Source: Myxococcales bacterium 68-20
Lineage (GTDB): Bacteria; Myxococcota_A; Polyangia; Polyangiales; Polyangiaceae
Assembly: GCA_001899635.1 (NCBI GenBank)
Contig: MKVQ01000005.1
Span: 124,001 to 188,000, forward strand
Direction of reading: 5' to 3'
Length of the DNA stretch: 64,000 nt
Below are positions 1 to 7,549 of the stretch, piece by piece. The notes under the pieces were generated by a model that was given only the letters and a program-made list of their open reading frames with translations, did not search any database and was not told the origin of the DNA. The number at the start of each line of letters is the position of its first letter. Within the stretch, counting starts at the first letter, position 1. Made by a program: the position numbers and the translations under genes.

Positions 1-214
1 GCTCGAGCGTAGCCTCCAGCGAAACTGCACCATCGGGCCGGCCCTCGCTCCACGCGCAACCAGCACTGGTCGACGCCAGCGCCTGGAAGCCCTGGCGTTC
101 CAGGTAGCGGGCGCTACCCACGTCCCACGGGTTCGGCAGCACGAAGCAGCCCTGCGCATGCAGCTGGCGGAAGGTGGCACGCTTGCGCGGGAGATCAGGA
201 TCGAGCGTGGGCAT
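1..214 (-). CDS. Isocitrate lyase/PEP mutase family protein, N-terminal fragment
   Basis: Only the first 71 codons are present; the gene runs off the left edge. It starts at an ATG and reads MPTLDPDLPRK, then a QGCFVLPNPWDVGSAR segment followed by ALASTSAG. The LPNPWDVGSAR and STSAG pattern is typical of the PEP phosphonomutase/isocitrate-lyase superfamily (oxaloacetate decarboxylase or PrpB-like enzymes), which cleave or form C-C or C-P bonds on small oxoacids with Mg2+. The catalytic region lies outside the window, so the substrate cannot be named. Codon choice is odd: CTG, GTG and GCG dominate, whereas neighbours prefer CTC and GTC. That could mean recent transfer from another proteobacterium or an assembly join. 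Confidence 0.75.
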   Translation of the reverse strand, partial: MPTLDPDLPRKRATFRQLHAQGCFVLPNPWDVGSARYLERQGFQALASTSAGCAWSEGRPDGAVSLEATLE

Positions 215-343
215 GGCAGGTCTCCGCGGTGTCCGCGCAAGGCGGAGGGGACGACGCCCTGCAACGTACTCCGCCGATGATCGCCGCTCGAGCGGGCGGC
301 CAGCTGCATGGGCCGAGCTTGCTTTCGAGTCACGCTCGGTCAT

Positions 344-1255
344 TCAGCGGCGCGGAGGCTGCGCGAAACGCGGGTCCGCCGGGAACGGGCTCGCCGTGTC
401 ACGGAGGCGAAGCTCGCTCTGGGAGACGAAGGAGTCGCCGCGCTCGCCGAAGAGGGCGACGCCGATGACACCCACGTTGCGGGCCGAGCCCGTCTGGGCT
501 GCGTAGGACTCGCCGACCGAGGCGAAGCGGAATGCAGCGACCGCGCTCGTGCTCTGGCGGAAGCCTTCGATCTCGAGGGTCGCAAACGGGAGCAGGACGT
601 AGCCGCGACTCTCTGTGGTGCCGGGCTTGCCGTTGATGACGTCGAGCCCGTCGACCGTCACGACCGACTCGAAGCGATGGCTCGTGTGGTTCGTGAGGAC
701 GATCGAGTAGCGCTGTCCCGCCTGACCGACGACCATCGTGCGGTCGCCGACGTGCACCGCCTCGAGCGGCTCACCGCTCGCGTCCTTGATCGCGATCGAC
801 ACCGCGCCGCCGCCGGCGGCGACGTCTCGGCGCGTGTCGCGCTGCGCATGGAGATTCGCCATCGCGTCGACGCCACGACGGTCGTTGTAGTGGAGCGTGG
901 CGACCGCGAACGGACGGCTCGAGTCACGAACGAACGTGACGTCGTGGACGCGCGACCTGCGGCTCTCGCCCCACTCGGTCCCGAGGCCCGGCCGGCTCTC
1001 GGGCGCCGGCTCGCGCGCGGCGGAGGCGCTCTCCTGCCGCGGCGGAGCCGCTGACGGCTGGACTGCATCGACGCTGGCCCGCGGAGCCTCGGCCGCGCTC
1101 TCGAAGGAGTCCGCCATGGCCGGGCCCGACCGCGAGGCCCCCTCCGCCGAGCCACCGCCGGTGGGTGACGACGCGTCCTTCCGTGCGCCGCCGCCGCAGC
1201 CGGCGAGGACCAGGACCAAGCAGAGGAACAACCAGATCTTCTTCGTCGACACCAT
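344..1255 (-). CDS. Conserved lipoprotein of unknown function
   Basis: This 303-residue protein has a clean lipoprotein signal: MVSTKK, a hydrophobic stretch, then LAGC at residues 17-20. A Ser/Ala/Pro-rich region of about 90 residues follows, then a folded C-terminal domain containing TNHTSHRFE, VDGLDVINGKPG and EGFRQS. I recognise that domain as conserved in uncharacterised secreted proteins of other Proteobacteria, but no function is known to me. The start is supported by a GGAGG about 6 bases upstream. It is probably lipid-anchored in the periplasm or outer membrane. It stands alone; the next minus-strand gene ends 95 bp upstream of its start. Confidence 0.85.
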   Translation of the reverse strand: MVSTKKIWLFLCLVLVLAGCGGGARKDASSPTGGGSAEGASRSGPAMADSFESAAEAPRASVDAVQPSAAPPRQESASAAREPAPESRPGLGTEWGESRRSRVHDVTFVRDSSRPFAVATLHYNDRRGVDAMANLHAQRDTRRDVAAGGGAVSIAIKDASGEPLEAVHVGDRTMVVGQAGQRYSIVLTNHTSHRFESVVTVDGLDVINGKPGTTESRGYVLLPFATLEIEGFRQSTSAVAAFRFASVGESYAAQTGSARNVGVIGVALFGERGDSFVSQSELRLRDTASPFPADPRFAQPPRR

Positions 1256-1350
1256 CGCGGCCTCCAGTGATGAAGGAACGCGGCCCGCCGGCGGCCCTTA
1301 CAGCCCGACGAGCTGCGCTTGACGAGCGGTGGATACGAGCGGGCGGGACG

Positions 1351-3114
1351 TCAGCGCAGCGTGAGGAGGAGGCTCTTCATGTGCGGATCGCGCCCGCCTG
1401 CGCCGGGAAAGTCCGGGGCATCGGGGAGGTCCTTGAGCTGCATGACCTCTCGGCCGGCCGCGCGGGCGCCTTCGTGGACGAGCCGCCGGAGCTTCTGGCG
1501 CGCCATTCCGCGATGGTTGCAGCACGCGAGGATGCGTCCGCCCGGCGCCACGACGGCCGCCGCGAGCGCGACGAGCTCGTCGTAGTCACTCTCGGCCACG
1601 AAGCGACGCTTCTTCGTCGACGAGTAGCTCGGAGGATCGACGATGACGAGATCGAAGCGCTCCTCCTTCTTCGCAGCCTTCGCGAGCCACGTGAAGGCGT
1701 CCTCCCCGACGAACGAGTGGTCGCGACCGAGCTCGAGGCCCGCGAGCCGGAAGCCCGCGCGTCCGCGCTCGAGCGCCGCGAGCGCCGCGTCGACGCTCAC
1801 CGTTCGCCTCGCCCCTCCAACCGCCGCGACGACGCTGAACGCGCACGTATAAGCGAAGAGGTTCGCCACCGCCGCGCCACGTGCCGTCTCGCGGACCGCG
1901 CGCCGGTTGAGGCGCTGATCGAGGAAGATGCCCGTCGAGAGCCCGTCACCGAGGCGGATCCCGAACGGGACGCCCTCTTCGTGCACGACGATCTCGTCCG
2001 GCGCCGCCGTCCCTCGCACAGGCGCGCGCGGCGCGAGATCCTCGCGCCGCGTGTCGACGAGCACGTTCGCCTGCTTCGGTCGCAGCTTGAGGTACACACC
2101 GTCGAACCCGAGCGCGTCGAGGGCGTCGAGCAAGCGGTCACGCCGGCCCGGCACCTCCCATTCCTCGGACACGTAGAGCTGCGCGACGAGATGCTCGCCG
2201 TAGACGTCCACCGCGAGGCCGGGGAGCGCGTCGCCTTCCTCGTTCACCAGCCGAAACGCGGTCGTCCTTCGCTCGGCCGGGTCGCGGTCCGCACTGCGGC
2301 CGAGCCCCCATCGCCGCTCGACCGCGAGCGCGAGCGCGCGATCGAGCGCTCGGCGATCGTCGTAGATCGCGTACCCCTCGTCTCCGCGCTCGAGCCAAAC
2401 GTCCATCTCCGCGCGCGCGAGGTCGTCGCGGACGACGAGCCGGCGCTTCGTGGAGGGATGTTCGAGCTCGATCGCGACGGCATGGAGCATCAGCCTCGGC
2501 GCGGCGCTCCCTCGATACAGGACGTCGCCCGCGATCGGCGCGCCCGCGTGCGCGAGCTGCACTCGGGCCTGATGCGTCCGCCCGGTCTCGAGGACGAGAT
2601 CGAGGAGCGCCCGTTCCCCGCGATGGCCGCGGAGCGCGACCTGCGTCACCGCACGTTGCCCTTGCTGCGCCGGTCTCGGGCCGCGCCGTGTGTCGCGTCC
2701 ATGCGCGCGTCGCGGCACCACCTCCATGCGCCCGCTCTCGCCCTTGACCAGATCGTCATCGAGCCTCGCCTCGCGCTTGCCCTTCGGCCAGCCCACGACG
2801 CCCGCGACGTAGCGCTTCTTCAGCTGCCGCTTCTCGAGCTGCGCGGCGATCGCGGCGTTGACCTCGGGCCTCTTCGTGAAGAGGACGACGCCGCTCGTAT
2901 CGCGGTCGAGGCGCTGGTGGACGCCGAGATAGACCGTCTCCTTCCCTTCGCGCGCCGCGAGGAACGAGCGTACGCGGAGCACGAGATCGTCGGGGCGATC
3001 CGGCTGAGCTGCCTGGCTCGGGACCCCCGCCGGCTTGTGGACGGCGATGAGGTCCTCATCCTCGTAGAGGACGTGCTCCTGCCTGAAATCTGGCCACACG
3101 CGTGCTCGGTCCAT
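1351..3114 (-). CDS. Fused RluA-type rRNA pseudouridine synthase and RlmI-type rRNA methyltransferase
   Basis: Two RNA-modifying enzymes are joined in 587 residues. Residues 1-240 form an RluA-family pseudouridine synthase: HKPAGVPS at 26-33, the catalytic motif HQRLDRDTSG with Asp70, and the late ETGRTHQ segment at 176-182. Residues about 280-587 resemble RlmI-type 23S rRNA 5-methylcytosine methyltransferases: FRLVNEEGDALPGL, TGIFLDQRLNR near 394, the SAM-binding LFAYTCAFSV near 419, and the DPPSYS motif at 493-498. Both active sites look intact, so the protein probably modifies two sites on rRNA or one site region twice. The target positions cannot be read from sequence. The gene is single, with short gaps on both sides. 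Confidence 0.9.
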   Translation of the reverse strand: MDRARVWPDFRQEHVLYEDEDLIAVHKPAGVPSQAAQPDRPDDLVLRVRSFLAAREGKETVYLGVHQRLDRDTSGVVLFTKRPEVNAAIAAQLEKRQLKKRYVAGVVGWPKGKREARLDDDLVKGESGRMEVVPRRAHGRDTRRGPRPAQQGQRAVTQVALRGHRGERALLDLVLETGRTHQARVQLAHAGAPIAGDVLYRGSAAPRLMLHAVAIELEHPSTKRRLVVRDDLARAEMDVWLERGDEGYAIYDDRRALDRALALAVERRWGLGRSADRDPAERRTTAFRLVNEEGDALPGLAVDVYGEHLVAQLYVSEEWEVPGRRDRLLDALDALGFDGVYLKLRPKQANVLVDTRREDLAPRAPVRGTAAPDEIVVHEEGVPFGIRLGDGLSTGIFLDQRLNRRAVRETARGAAVANLFAYTCAFSVVAAVGGARRTVSVDAALAALERGRAGFRLAGLELGRDHSFVGEDAFTWLAKAAKKEERFDLVIVDPPSYSSTKKRRFVAESDYDELVALAAAVVAPGGRILACCNHRGMARQKLRRLVHEGARAAGREVMQLKDLPDAPDFPGAGGRDPHMKSLLLTLR

Positions 3115-3206
3115 TCGCGGCGCGGCACCCTAGCAGCCTTCGCGCGCGCGCGATGCCCGGTGAGCGCGGCCCCGCAAAACGGAGTGGCGCGGCGGGCCCG
3201 ATCAGC

Positions 3207-4742
3207 TCAGTTGGGCTCGAGGCCGATCTCGGCGAGGGACGGGTTCGAGTCCTTGTCGCGCTCGAGGCGCTCGAGGCCGCGCTTGTGCAGCACGAGCGTC
3301 GCCCGCTCCGTGTACGACCGTCCGCCCGACTCGAGCGCGACGGTGACCGGCATGCGATAGCAGCGCGGCGCATCGATGAAACGGACCCGTCGGCTCGCGT
3401 CGTCGAGCACGGGGACCGGCTTGGTCGCGTCGTCGAGCCGCGCGAAGATCGGCGAGAGGTCGTAGCGGAAGACGTGCTTCACGCGACGCACACCCGAGCG
3501 AACGAGCTGGGCGTTCGGGACCACTTCGCCGCGGTGCTCGTACGTGAGGACCATGATCGGCGTGAACGCGCCGCACTCCGGGTTGAGCGCGTCGGGCAGG
3601 CTCGAGACGCTCTGATTGAACGACTCGCGCGCGGTCACGACGATGTCGCGCGTGGGAAGGCGGCGATGCGGGGCCCGGTACCGGCTGATCCGCTGAGCGC
3701 CCCACACACGCTGCACGCGGTGGGTCATCCAGTTGCGACCGATCTCCTTGATGCGATCCTTGCCGGCGTAGACGAGACCGGCGGCGATCGCGAGGACGAC
3801 GACGCCCGAGCTCACCGTGGTCGCTGCGTTCGCCTGGTTCATGAGGGCGATCTGCCAAGCGAAGGCCCACGTGGACGCGAGCACGGCGACGAACGCGGCG
3901 ATCCAGTGGTACGCGCGCTCCGCGACCTGGAAGGTCTCTTGTTCGAGGAAGAGGACTTCCTGGAAGTGCTTCTTGAGACGGCTCGAGCGCTCGAGATACC
4001 TCTCGAGCGCGTATGGCGACGCCGGGTCCGCGTTGGTGAACCCCTGTGCCTCGCGGTAGGCGAGCTCCTCGGAGAGCGCCTGGGCGAGACGCGCCTCCAC
4101 TTCGGCGACCACGGGGGCGAGACGGACGGCGTGCCGGCTCTTCGACTCGATGACGTTGGAGAGCGCGCGCTCGGCGCCGGCGAGCATCTCCAAGAGACGG
4201 ACGCTCACGTACTCGTCGACGAGCTTGCGCTCGCAGGTGAGCTCCGACGGCTCTTCGTTCTCCGCGCGCGTGAGCCGCTCGCGCGACTCCTGCGCGATCC
4301 TCAGCGCGGCCTCGATCCAGATCGTGAGCGCGTCCTCGAGCTCACTGTGCGGCGCGGTCGCGAAGAGCGAGGCGGCGAGACGGCAGTGACGCTTGAAGCC
4401 GTCGCTCGCGCGCGCGAGCTGGTTCGCCATCGCGAGCGCTCCACGACGGAGGGCGTCGATCGTGACGGTGTCCGAGGCCGGCGCGACAGCGGGGCCGTCG
4501 AGCCGCGTGAACGCTTGCATCTGATCCCACGGCAGGTGGCGCACGAAGGCGTTCTGCGGGATCTGGATCTCGACGCGCAGGGAGTACGGCGCCGGCTTCC
4601 CGTTCTCCGTGTCCGGCAGCGGAAGCGAGAGGCTCCACTCGAGGCGCGACGCATCGTGCACCCCGACGCGAACCTTGCCGGCTTCCTCCGTCGCCGCTTC
4701 CGTGGCGGCAAATGCTTCCTGCGTCAGTTCGACAATCGCCAT
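3207..4742 (-). CDS. Uncharacterised membrane protein with two central helices
   Basis: I do not recognise this 511-residue protein. The N-terminal 280 residues are charged and helical. Two hydrophobic segments follow: one beginning at AYHWIAAFVAVLAS and one at SSGVVVLAIAAGLVYAG, separated by a short polar loop. The C-terminal 180 residues are soluble and include a beta-rich section with repeated FRYDL- and VALESGG-type strands. No signal peptide is visible, so it is probably anchored in the inner membrane with both large domains on the same side. No Shine-Dalgarno sequence is obvious before the ATG. The relatively AT-rich 236 bp upstream probably holds its promoter. Confidence 0.8.
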   Translation of the reverse strand: MAIVELTQEAFAATEAATEEAGKVRVGVHDASRLEWSLSLPLPDTENGKPAPYSLRVEIQIPQNAFVRHLPWDQMQAFTRLDGPAVAPASDTVTIDALRRGALAMANQLARASDGFKRHCRLAASLFATAPHSELEDALTIWIEAALRIAQESRERLTRAENEEPSELTCERKLVDEYVSVRLLEMLAGAERALSNVIESKSRHAVRLAPVVAEVEARLAQALSEELAYREAQGFTNADPASPYALERYLERSSRLKKHFQEVLFLEQETFQVAERAYHWIAAFVAVLASTWAFAWQIALMNQANAATTVSSGVVVLAIAAGLVYAGKDRIKEIGRNWMTHRVQRVWGAQRISRYRAPHRRLPTRDIVVTARESFNQSVSSLPDALNPECGAFTPIMVLTYEHRGEVVPNAQLVRSGVRRVKHVFRYDLSPIFARLDDATKPVPVLDDASRRVRFIDAPRCYRMPVTVALESGGRSYTERATLVLHKRGLERLERDKDSNPSLAEIGLEPN

Positions 4743-4978
4743 GGAAAGTTCACAGAACCGTCACACACCCACCTCTCATCTATTGACGGATAACTCTCCG
4801 ACCTGCAATCGAAATCTTGGAACTTACATGCGTAACGATTGTCGCAGCATTGCAGGTTGACACGATGCGCGACGGGACACCCTGAGGGGCGGTCGCCCAA
4901 AACGATCGCGGCCGGCAAGCGCGAGTCGCGCCGCCGGCCGCTTCGAGACGCGCCACACGCGCGCCTAGATCAGCGACT

Positions 4979-5746
4979 TCACATCGAAAGGCCGCCGTCG
5001 ACGTCGATCGTGCGACCATCGAAGTAGTCGCACTCGAGGACGAAGCGGACCGCGAGCCAGATGTCCTCGGGGAGGCCGATGCGACCGACAGGGATCGCTG
5101 CGACCAGCGCATCGCGCGCCTTCTGGTTCATTCCCTGGGTCATCGGGGTCTCGATCATCCCGGGAGCAACGGCGCCGACCCGGACCCCGAACGGCGCGAA
5201 CTCCCGCGACCACGTCACGGTGTTCGCGGCGAGGGCCGCCTTGGCCGCGGTGTAGTTCGACTGCCCGCGGTTGCCGTGCCGCGCGATGCTCGAGATGTTC
5301 ACGATGACCCCGGGGCGCTGGTTCGACTCGACCATCTTCGCGACGACGTCGCGCGTGAGCAGCGTGGCGCCGGTCAGGTTGACTCCGATGACCGCGTCCC
5401 ACTGCTCCTTCGTGAGCTTCTTCACCTGACCGGACTCCCGGTCCTTCTTCACGAGGAGGCCGTCACGCAGAATGCCGGCGTTGTTGATGAGGCCGTTGAG
5501 CCCGCCCATCGCGCCATGAGCCCACTCGACGTACGAAGCAATGTCGGCCTCGTTCGCCACGTCGAGGCGGCGCGCGTGGATCTTCCCGCGCAGCCCCTTC
5601 GCCGCCTCGACCGTCTCGGCAAGCCCCACCTCGTTCACGTCGGCGATGGCGACCTGAGCGCCCGCCTCGGCGAGGCGCTGCGCGAAATGACGACCCATCC
5701 CCTGGGCGCCGCCCGACACGATGATCTTGAGGTCTTCTAGCTTCAT
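4979..5746 (-). CDS. SDR family NAD(P)-dependent oxidoreductase, FabG-like
   Basis: A complete 255-residue classical short-chain dehydrogenase/reductase. The cofactor motif GGAQGMGR lies at 12-19, NNAG at 88-91, the catalytic serine in NISSIARHG near 152, and YTAAK at 165-169. The C-terminal PVGRIGLPEDI and GRTIDVDGGLS are typical of FabG-like 3-oxoacyl-ACP reductases and related alcohol dehydrogenases. It should reduce or oxidise a ketone/alcohol pair in the cytoplasm. No acyl-carrier or fatty-acid gene is adjacent, so the substrate is open. An insertion around residues 97-110 (KKDRESGQVKKL) is longer than in plain FabG. Confidence 0.92.
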   Translation of the reverse strand: MKLEDLKIIVSGGAQGMGRHFAQRLAEAGAQVAIADVNEVGLAETVEAAKGLRGKIHARRLDVANEADIASYVEWAHGAMGGLNGLINNAGILRDGLLVKKDRESGQVKKLTKEQWDAVIGVNLTGATLLTRDVVAKMVESNQRPGVIVNISSIARHGNRGQSNYTAAKAALAANTVTWSREFAPFGVRVGAVAPGMIETPMTQGMNQKARDALVAAIPVGRIGLPEDIWLAVRFVLECDYFDGRTIDVDGGLSM

Positions 5747-5798
5747 GGCGCACGACTTTAGCCCTGCTGCGCGCCCCGGATCTACGGTGAGGCATCCG

Positions 5799-6050
5799 CT
5801 ACCAGCGGATCCATCCGAGCTCCGAAGCCACGACGAGGGCGAGCGCGACCGCCGCGACCTCGACGGCGAAACGCGCGCTCCGCTTGAGGAGGCGGTAGCC
5901 GACGCAGAGGAGGACCGCGGCGACGAGGAGCGCCGGCACGCCGGTGTGGACCGAAAGCCAGCGGACGAGCGCCTTGCTTCCGGCCAGCACGCTGGACCAG
6001 CTCAATGCCGCGAGGGCGGACCTGACGAGGTCCCACGAGGCGACCGTCAC
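5799..6050 (-). CDS. Small two-helix membrane protein
   Basis: A predicted 83-residue protein with two hydrophobic helices, VPALLVAAVLLCVGYRLL and FAVEVAAVALALVVASELG, separated by a basic loop (KRSAR). I chose the GTG that gives MTVASWDLVRS because the only longer option begins at TTG with an Arg-rich lead; neither has a good ribosome site. It ends shortly before the SDR gene on the same strand, so the two could be co-transcribed. There is no recognisable family. The call rests on reading frame, hydrophobicity and position only. Confidence 0.5.
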   Translation of the reverse strand: MTVASWDLVRSALAALSWSSVLAGSKALVRWLSVHTGVPALLVAAVLLCVGYRLLKRSARFAVEVAAVALALVVASELGWIRW

Positions 6051-6102
6051 TCGGGCGATCGGGCCACGTTCGGCGCGTGACGGCCAACTTCGGCGCAAGG
6101 GG

Positions 6103-6118
6103 CCCCTCGCCCGAGGGG
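6103..6118. terminator. GC hairpin in the gap between divergent genes
   Basis: The sequence forms a CCCCTC / GAGGGG stem with a four-base loop. It lies in the 313-bp gap between a minus-strand gene ending its reading at 5799 and the plus-strand gene at 6364. No T-run follows on either strand, so a terminator role is uncertain. A structural or regulatory role is equally possible. Confidence 0.35.
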
Positions 6119-6152
6119 TCGGAACGGGGAACGGGGAAACAGGGAACAGGCA
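6119..6152. repeat. Purine-rich GGAAC micro-repeat
   Basis: Four to five imperfect copies of a 6-7 base GGAAC(G)GG unit occur in a row. A related reverse-oriented motif, TTCCCTGTTCC, lies about 50 bases downstream (around 6197-6207), giving a weak long inverted repeat. The block sits upstream of the M29-like gene. I see no coding potential in it. Confidence 0.45.
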
Positions 6153-6363
6153 ATGGAGAACACCGAACTGGCTGAACTCGCCGTTTTCCGTTCATTCCCT
6201 GTTCCGTGGCCCGGCATGCGTCGGGTCGGCTCATCCGAACGGCGTTGAAGGGCAAGTCCCCGACCTCACATGAGCCGGAAACGAGCCGGACGGCCCGAGC
6301 TCCGCCGGCTGCAGGATTGTCGGCGGGCGCGCCCGGTTCGATAGTAACATCGCCCGATCCGTC

Positions 6364-7392
6364 ATGAGCGAGATCGGCGACGAAGTGCTGGCAAGGGCTG
6401 CGCATGTGCTCGTGGCGACCGCGCTGCGGGTCGCCGAGGGCGAACGCTTCGTGGTCGTCGGCGACGTCGCGACGATGCCGATCCTCGCAGCGCTCGAGCG
6501 CGCTGGACGCGCGGCGGGCGCCGAAGTGGCGATCCTGCGGCTCGACCAGCTCAAGAGCTACTCGACGAATCACTCCGGGGAGCGCCCGCACAAGGTCCTT
6601 CCGGACGGCGTGCGCCGCGCAATGCTCTCGGCACAGGCGAGCGTCTTCGTGGCCTCCGCCGCTCGCGCGGAGTCGTCGATGCGCGACCAGCTGAAGCACA
6701 TCGTCGGCGCGTGCCGAGGCCGCCATGCCCACCTGCCCGGCATCACGCCCGCGGCTTTCGCGGCCGGGCTCGTCACCGACCAATCGACGATCGCCGCGTC
6801 GGGGTCGGCGCTGCTCCATCTCCTCGAGGTCGGGCGCGAGATCGTCTCCACGAGCGCAGAGGGGACGAACCTCGTCGTCCACCCCGGCGCGCGCCGCTGG
6901 GTCGCGCGCCTCGGCGCGATCCAGCCGGGTGAGTCCGTCGTTTACCCGACCGGCTCGCTCTGCGTCGCGCCCGAGAGCGTGCGCGGGGTCTTCGCGGCGA
7001 CGGCGAGCCTCGGCGAGTTCTTCGGCGCACGCGAGCGTCTCCTCCGCGAGCCGATCCTCTTCGACATCGATGAGGGCATCGTGAAGCGCGTCCGCTGCCC
7101 GGGCAGCCCCGAGCTGGTGCGTGACGTCGAGGCGATGCTGGCGGTCGCGCCGAACTCGGAGCGGGTCGGGCTCGTCGTGCTCGGGGTGAATCCGAGCGCG
7201 CCGGCGCCGGTCGGTGCCGTCGCCGTCGATCAGCACCGGCCCGGGCTGCACCTCGTGATCGGCGATCCGCAGTCCACGCTCACCGCGGCGGGATGGTCGG
7301 CTCGGACGAGCTTCGCGGCGTGCCAGTCAGCCAGCACGGTCCACGTCGACGGGGTCCCCGTCGCGGAGGGCGGCCGGCTCCTGCTTTCCTGA
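6364..7392 (+). CDS. M29 aminopeptidase-like protein lacking several metal ligands
   Basis: This 342-residue protein has the layout of M29 (AmpS/aminopeptidase T) and NicX-like enzymes: an N-terminal alpha/beta part with GERFVVVGD, a middle EGTNLVVHPG, then PTG and a late VHVDG strand. In M29 enzymes the PTG is followed by a metal-binding Glu; here residue 198 is Ser (PTGS). The second Glu region reads RVGLVVLGVN, and the usual late His-x-Asp is replaced by RTSFAACQ. One likely ligand, His296 in LHLVIG, remains. Either it is a non-metal relative with a binding role or it uses different residues. It stands alone on the plus strand. Confidence 0.7.
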   Translation: MSEIGDEVLARAAHVLVATALRVAEGERFVVVGDVATMPILAALERAGRAAGAEVAILRLDQLKSYSTNHSGERPHKVLPDGVRRAMLSAQASVFVASAARAESSMRDQLKHIVGACRGRHAHLPGITPAAFAAGLVTDQSTIAASGSALLHLLEVGREIVSTSAEGTNLVVHPGARRWVARLGAIQPGESVVYPTGSLCVAPESVRGVFAATASLGEFFGARERLLREPILFDIDEGIVKRVRCPGSPELVRDVEAMLAVAPNSERVGLVVLGVNPSAPAPVGAVAVDQHRPGLHLVIGDPQSTLTAAGWSARTSFAACQSASTVHVDGVPVAEGGRLLLS

Positions 7393-7549
7393 GCCAGGAC
7401 GACCACTTATCTCCTATTTTCATAACTTTACAGCGCACTCCTTCATCTTGTGAGTGAGCCTTTGGCTCGTTCGCGCTCGTGTGAATCGAACGCACACTAG
7501 CGGCGGCGTCGAGAACGGGTCATAAGCGAACAGTAGCGAGACGTTCCCG
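7393..7549. promoter_or_regulatory. AT-richer intergenic region, probable promoter of the polytopic protein gene
   Basis: This 157-bp gap is clearly less GC-rich than its surroundings, with TTATCTCCTATTTTCATAAC near its left end. It also carries a small hairpin, GAGCC-TTT-GGCTC at 7456-7468, and a GTGTG/CACAC pair further right. It probably ends the upstream transcript and starts the gene at 7550. I cannot fix -35 and -10 boxes with confidence. Confidence 0.35.

Noticed and set aside
3238-3254. GGGTTCGAGTCC, which looks like a tRNA T-arm
   Set aside because: It lies in the coding sequence of the 511-residue membrane protein, and no acceptor stem, D-arm or anticodon arm can be formed around it.
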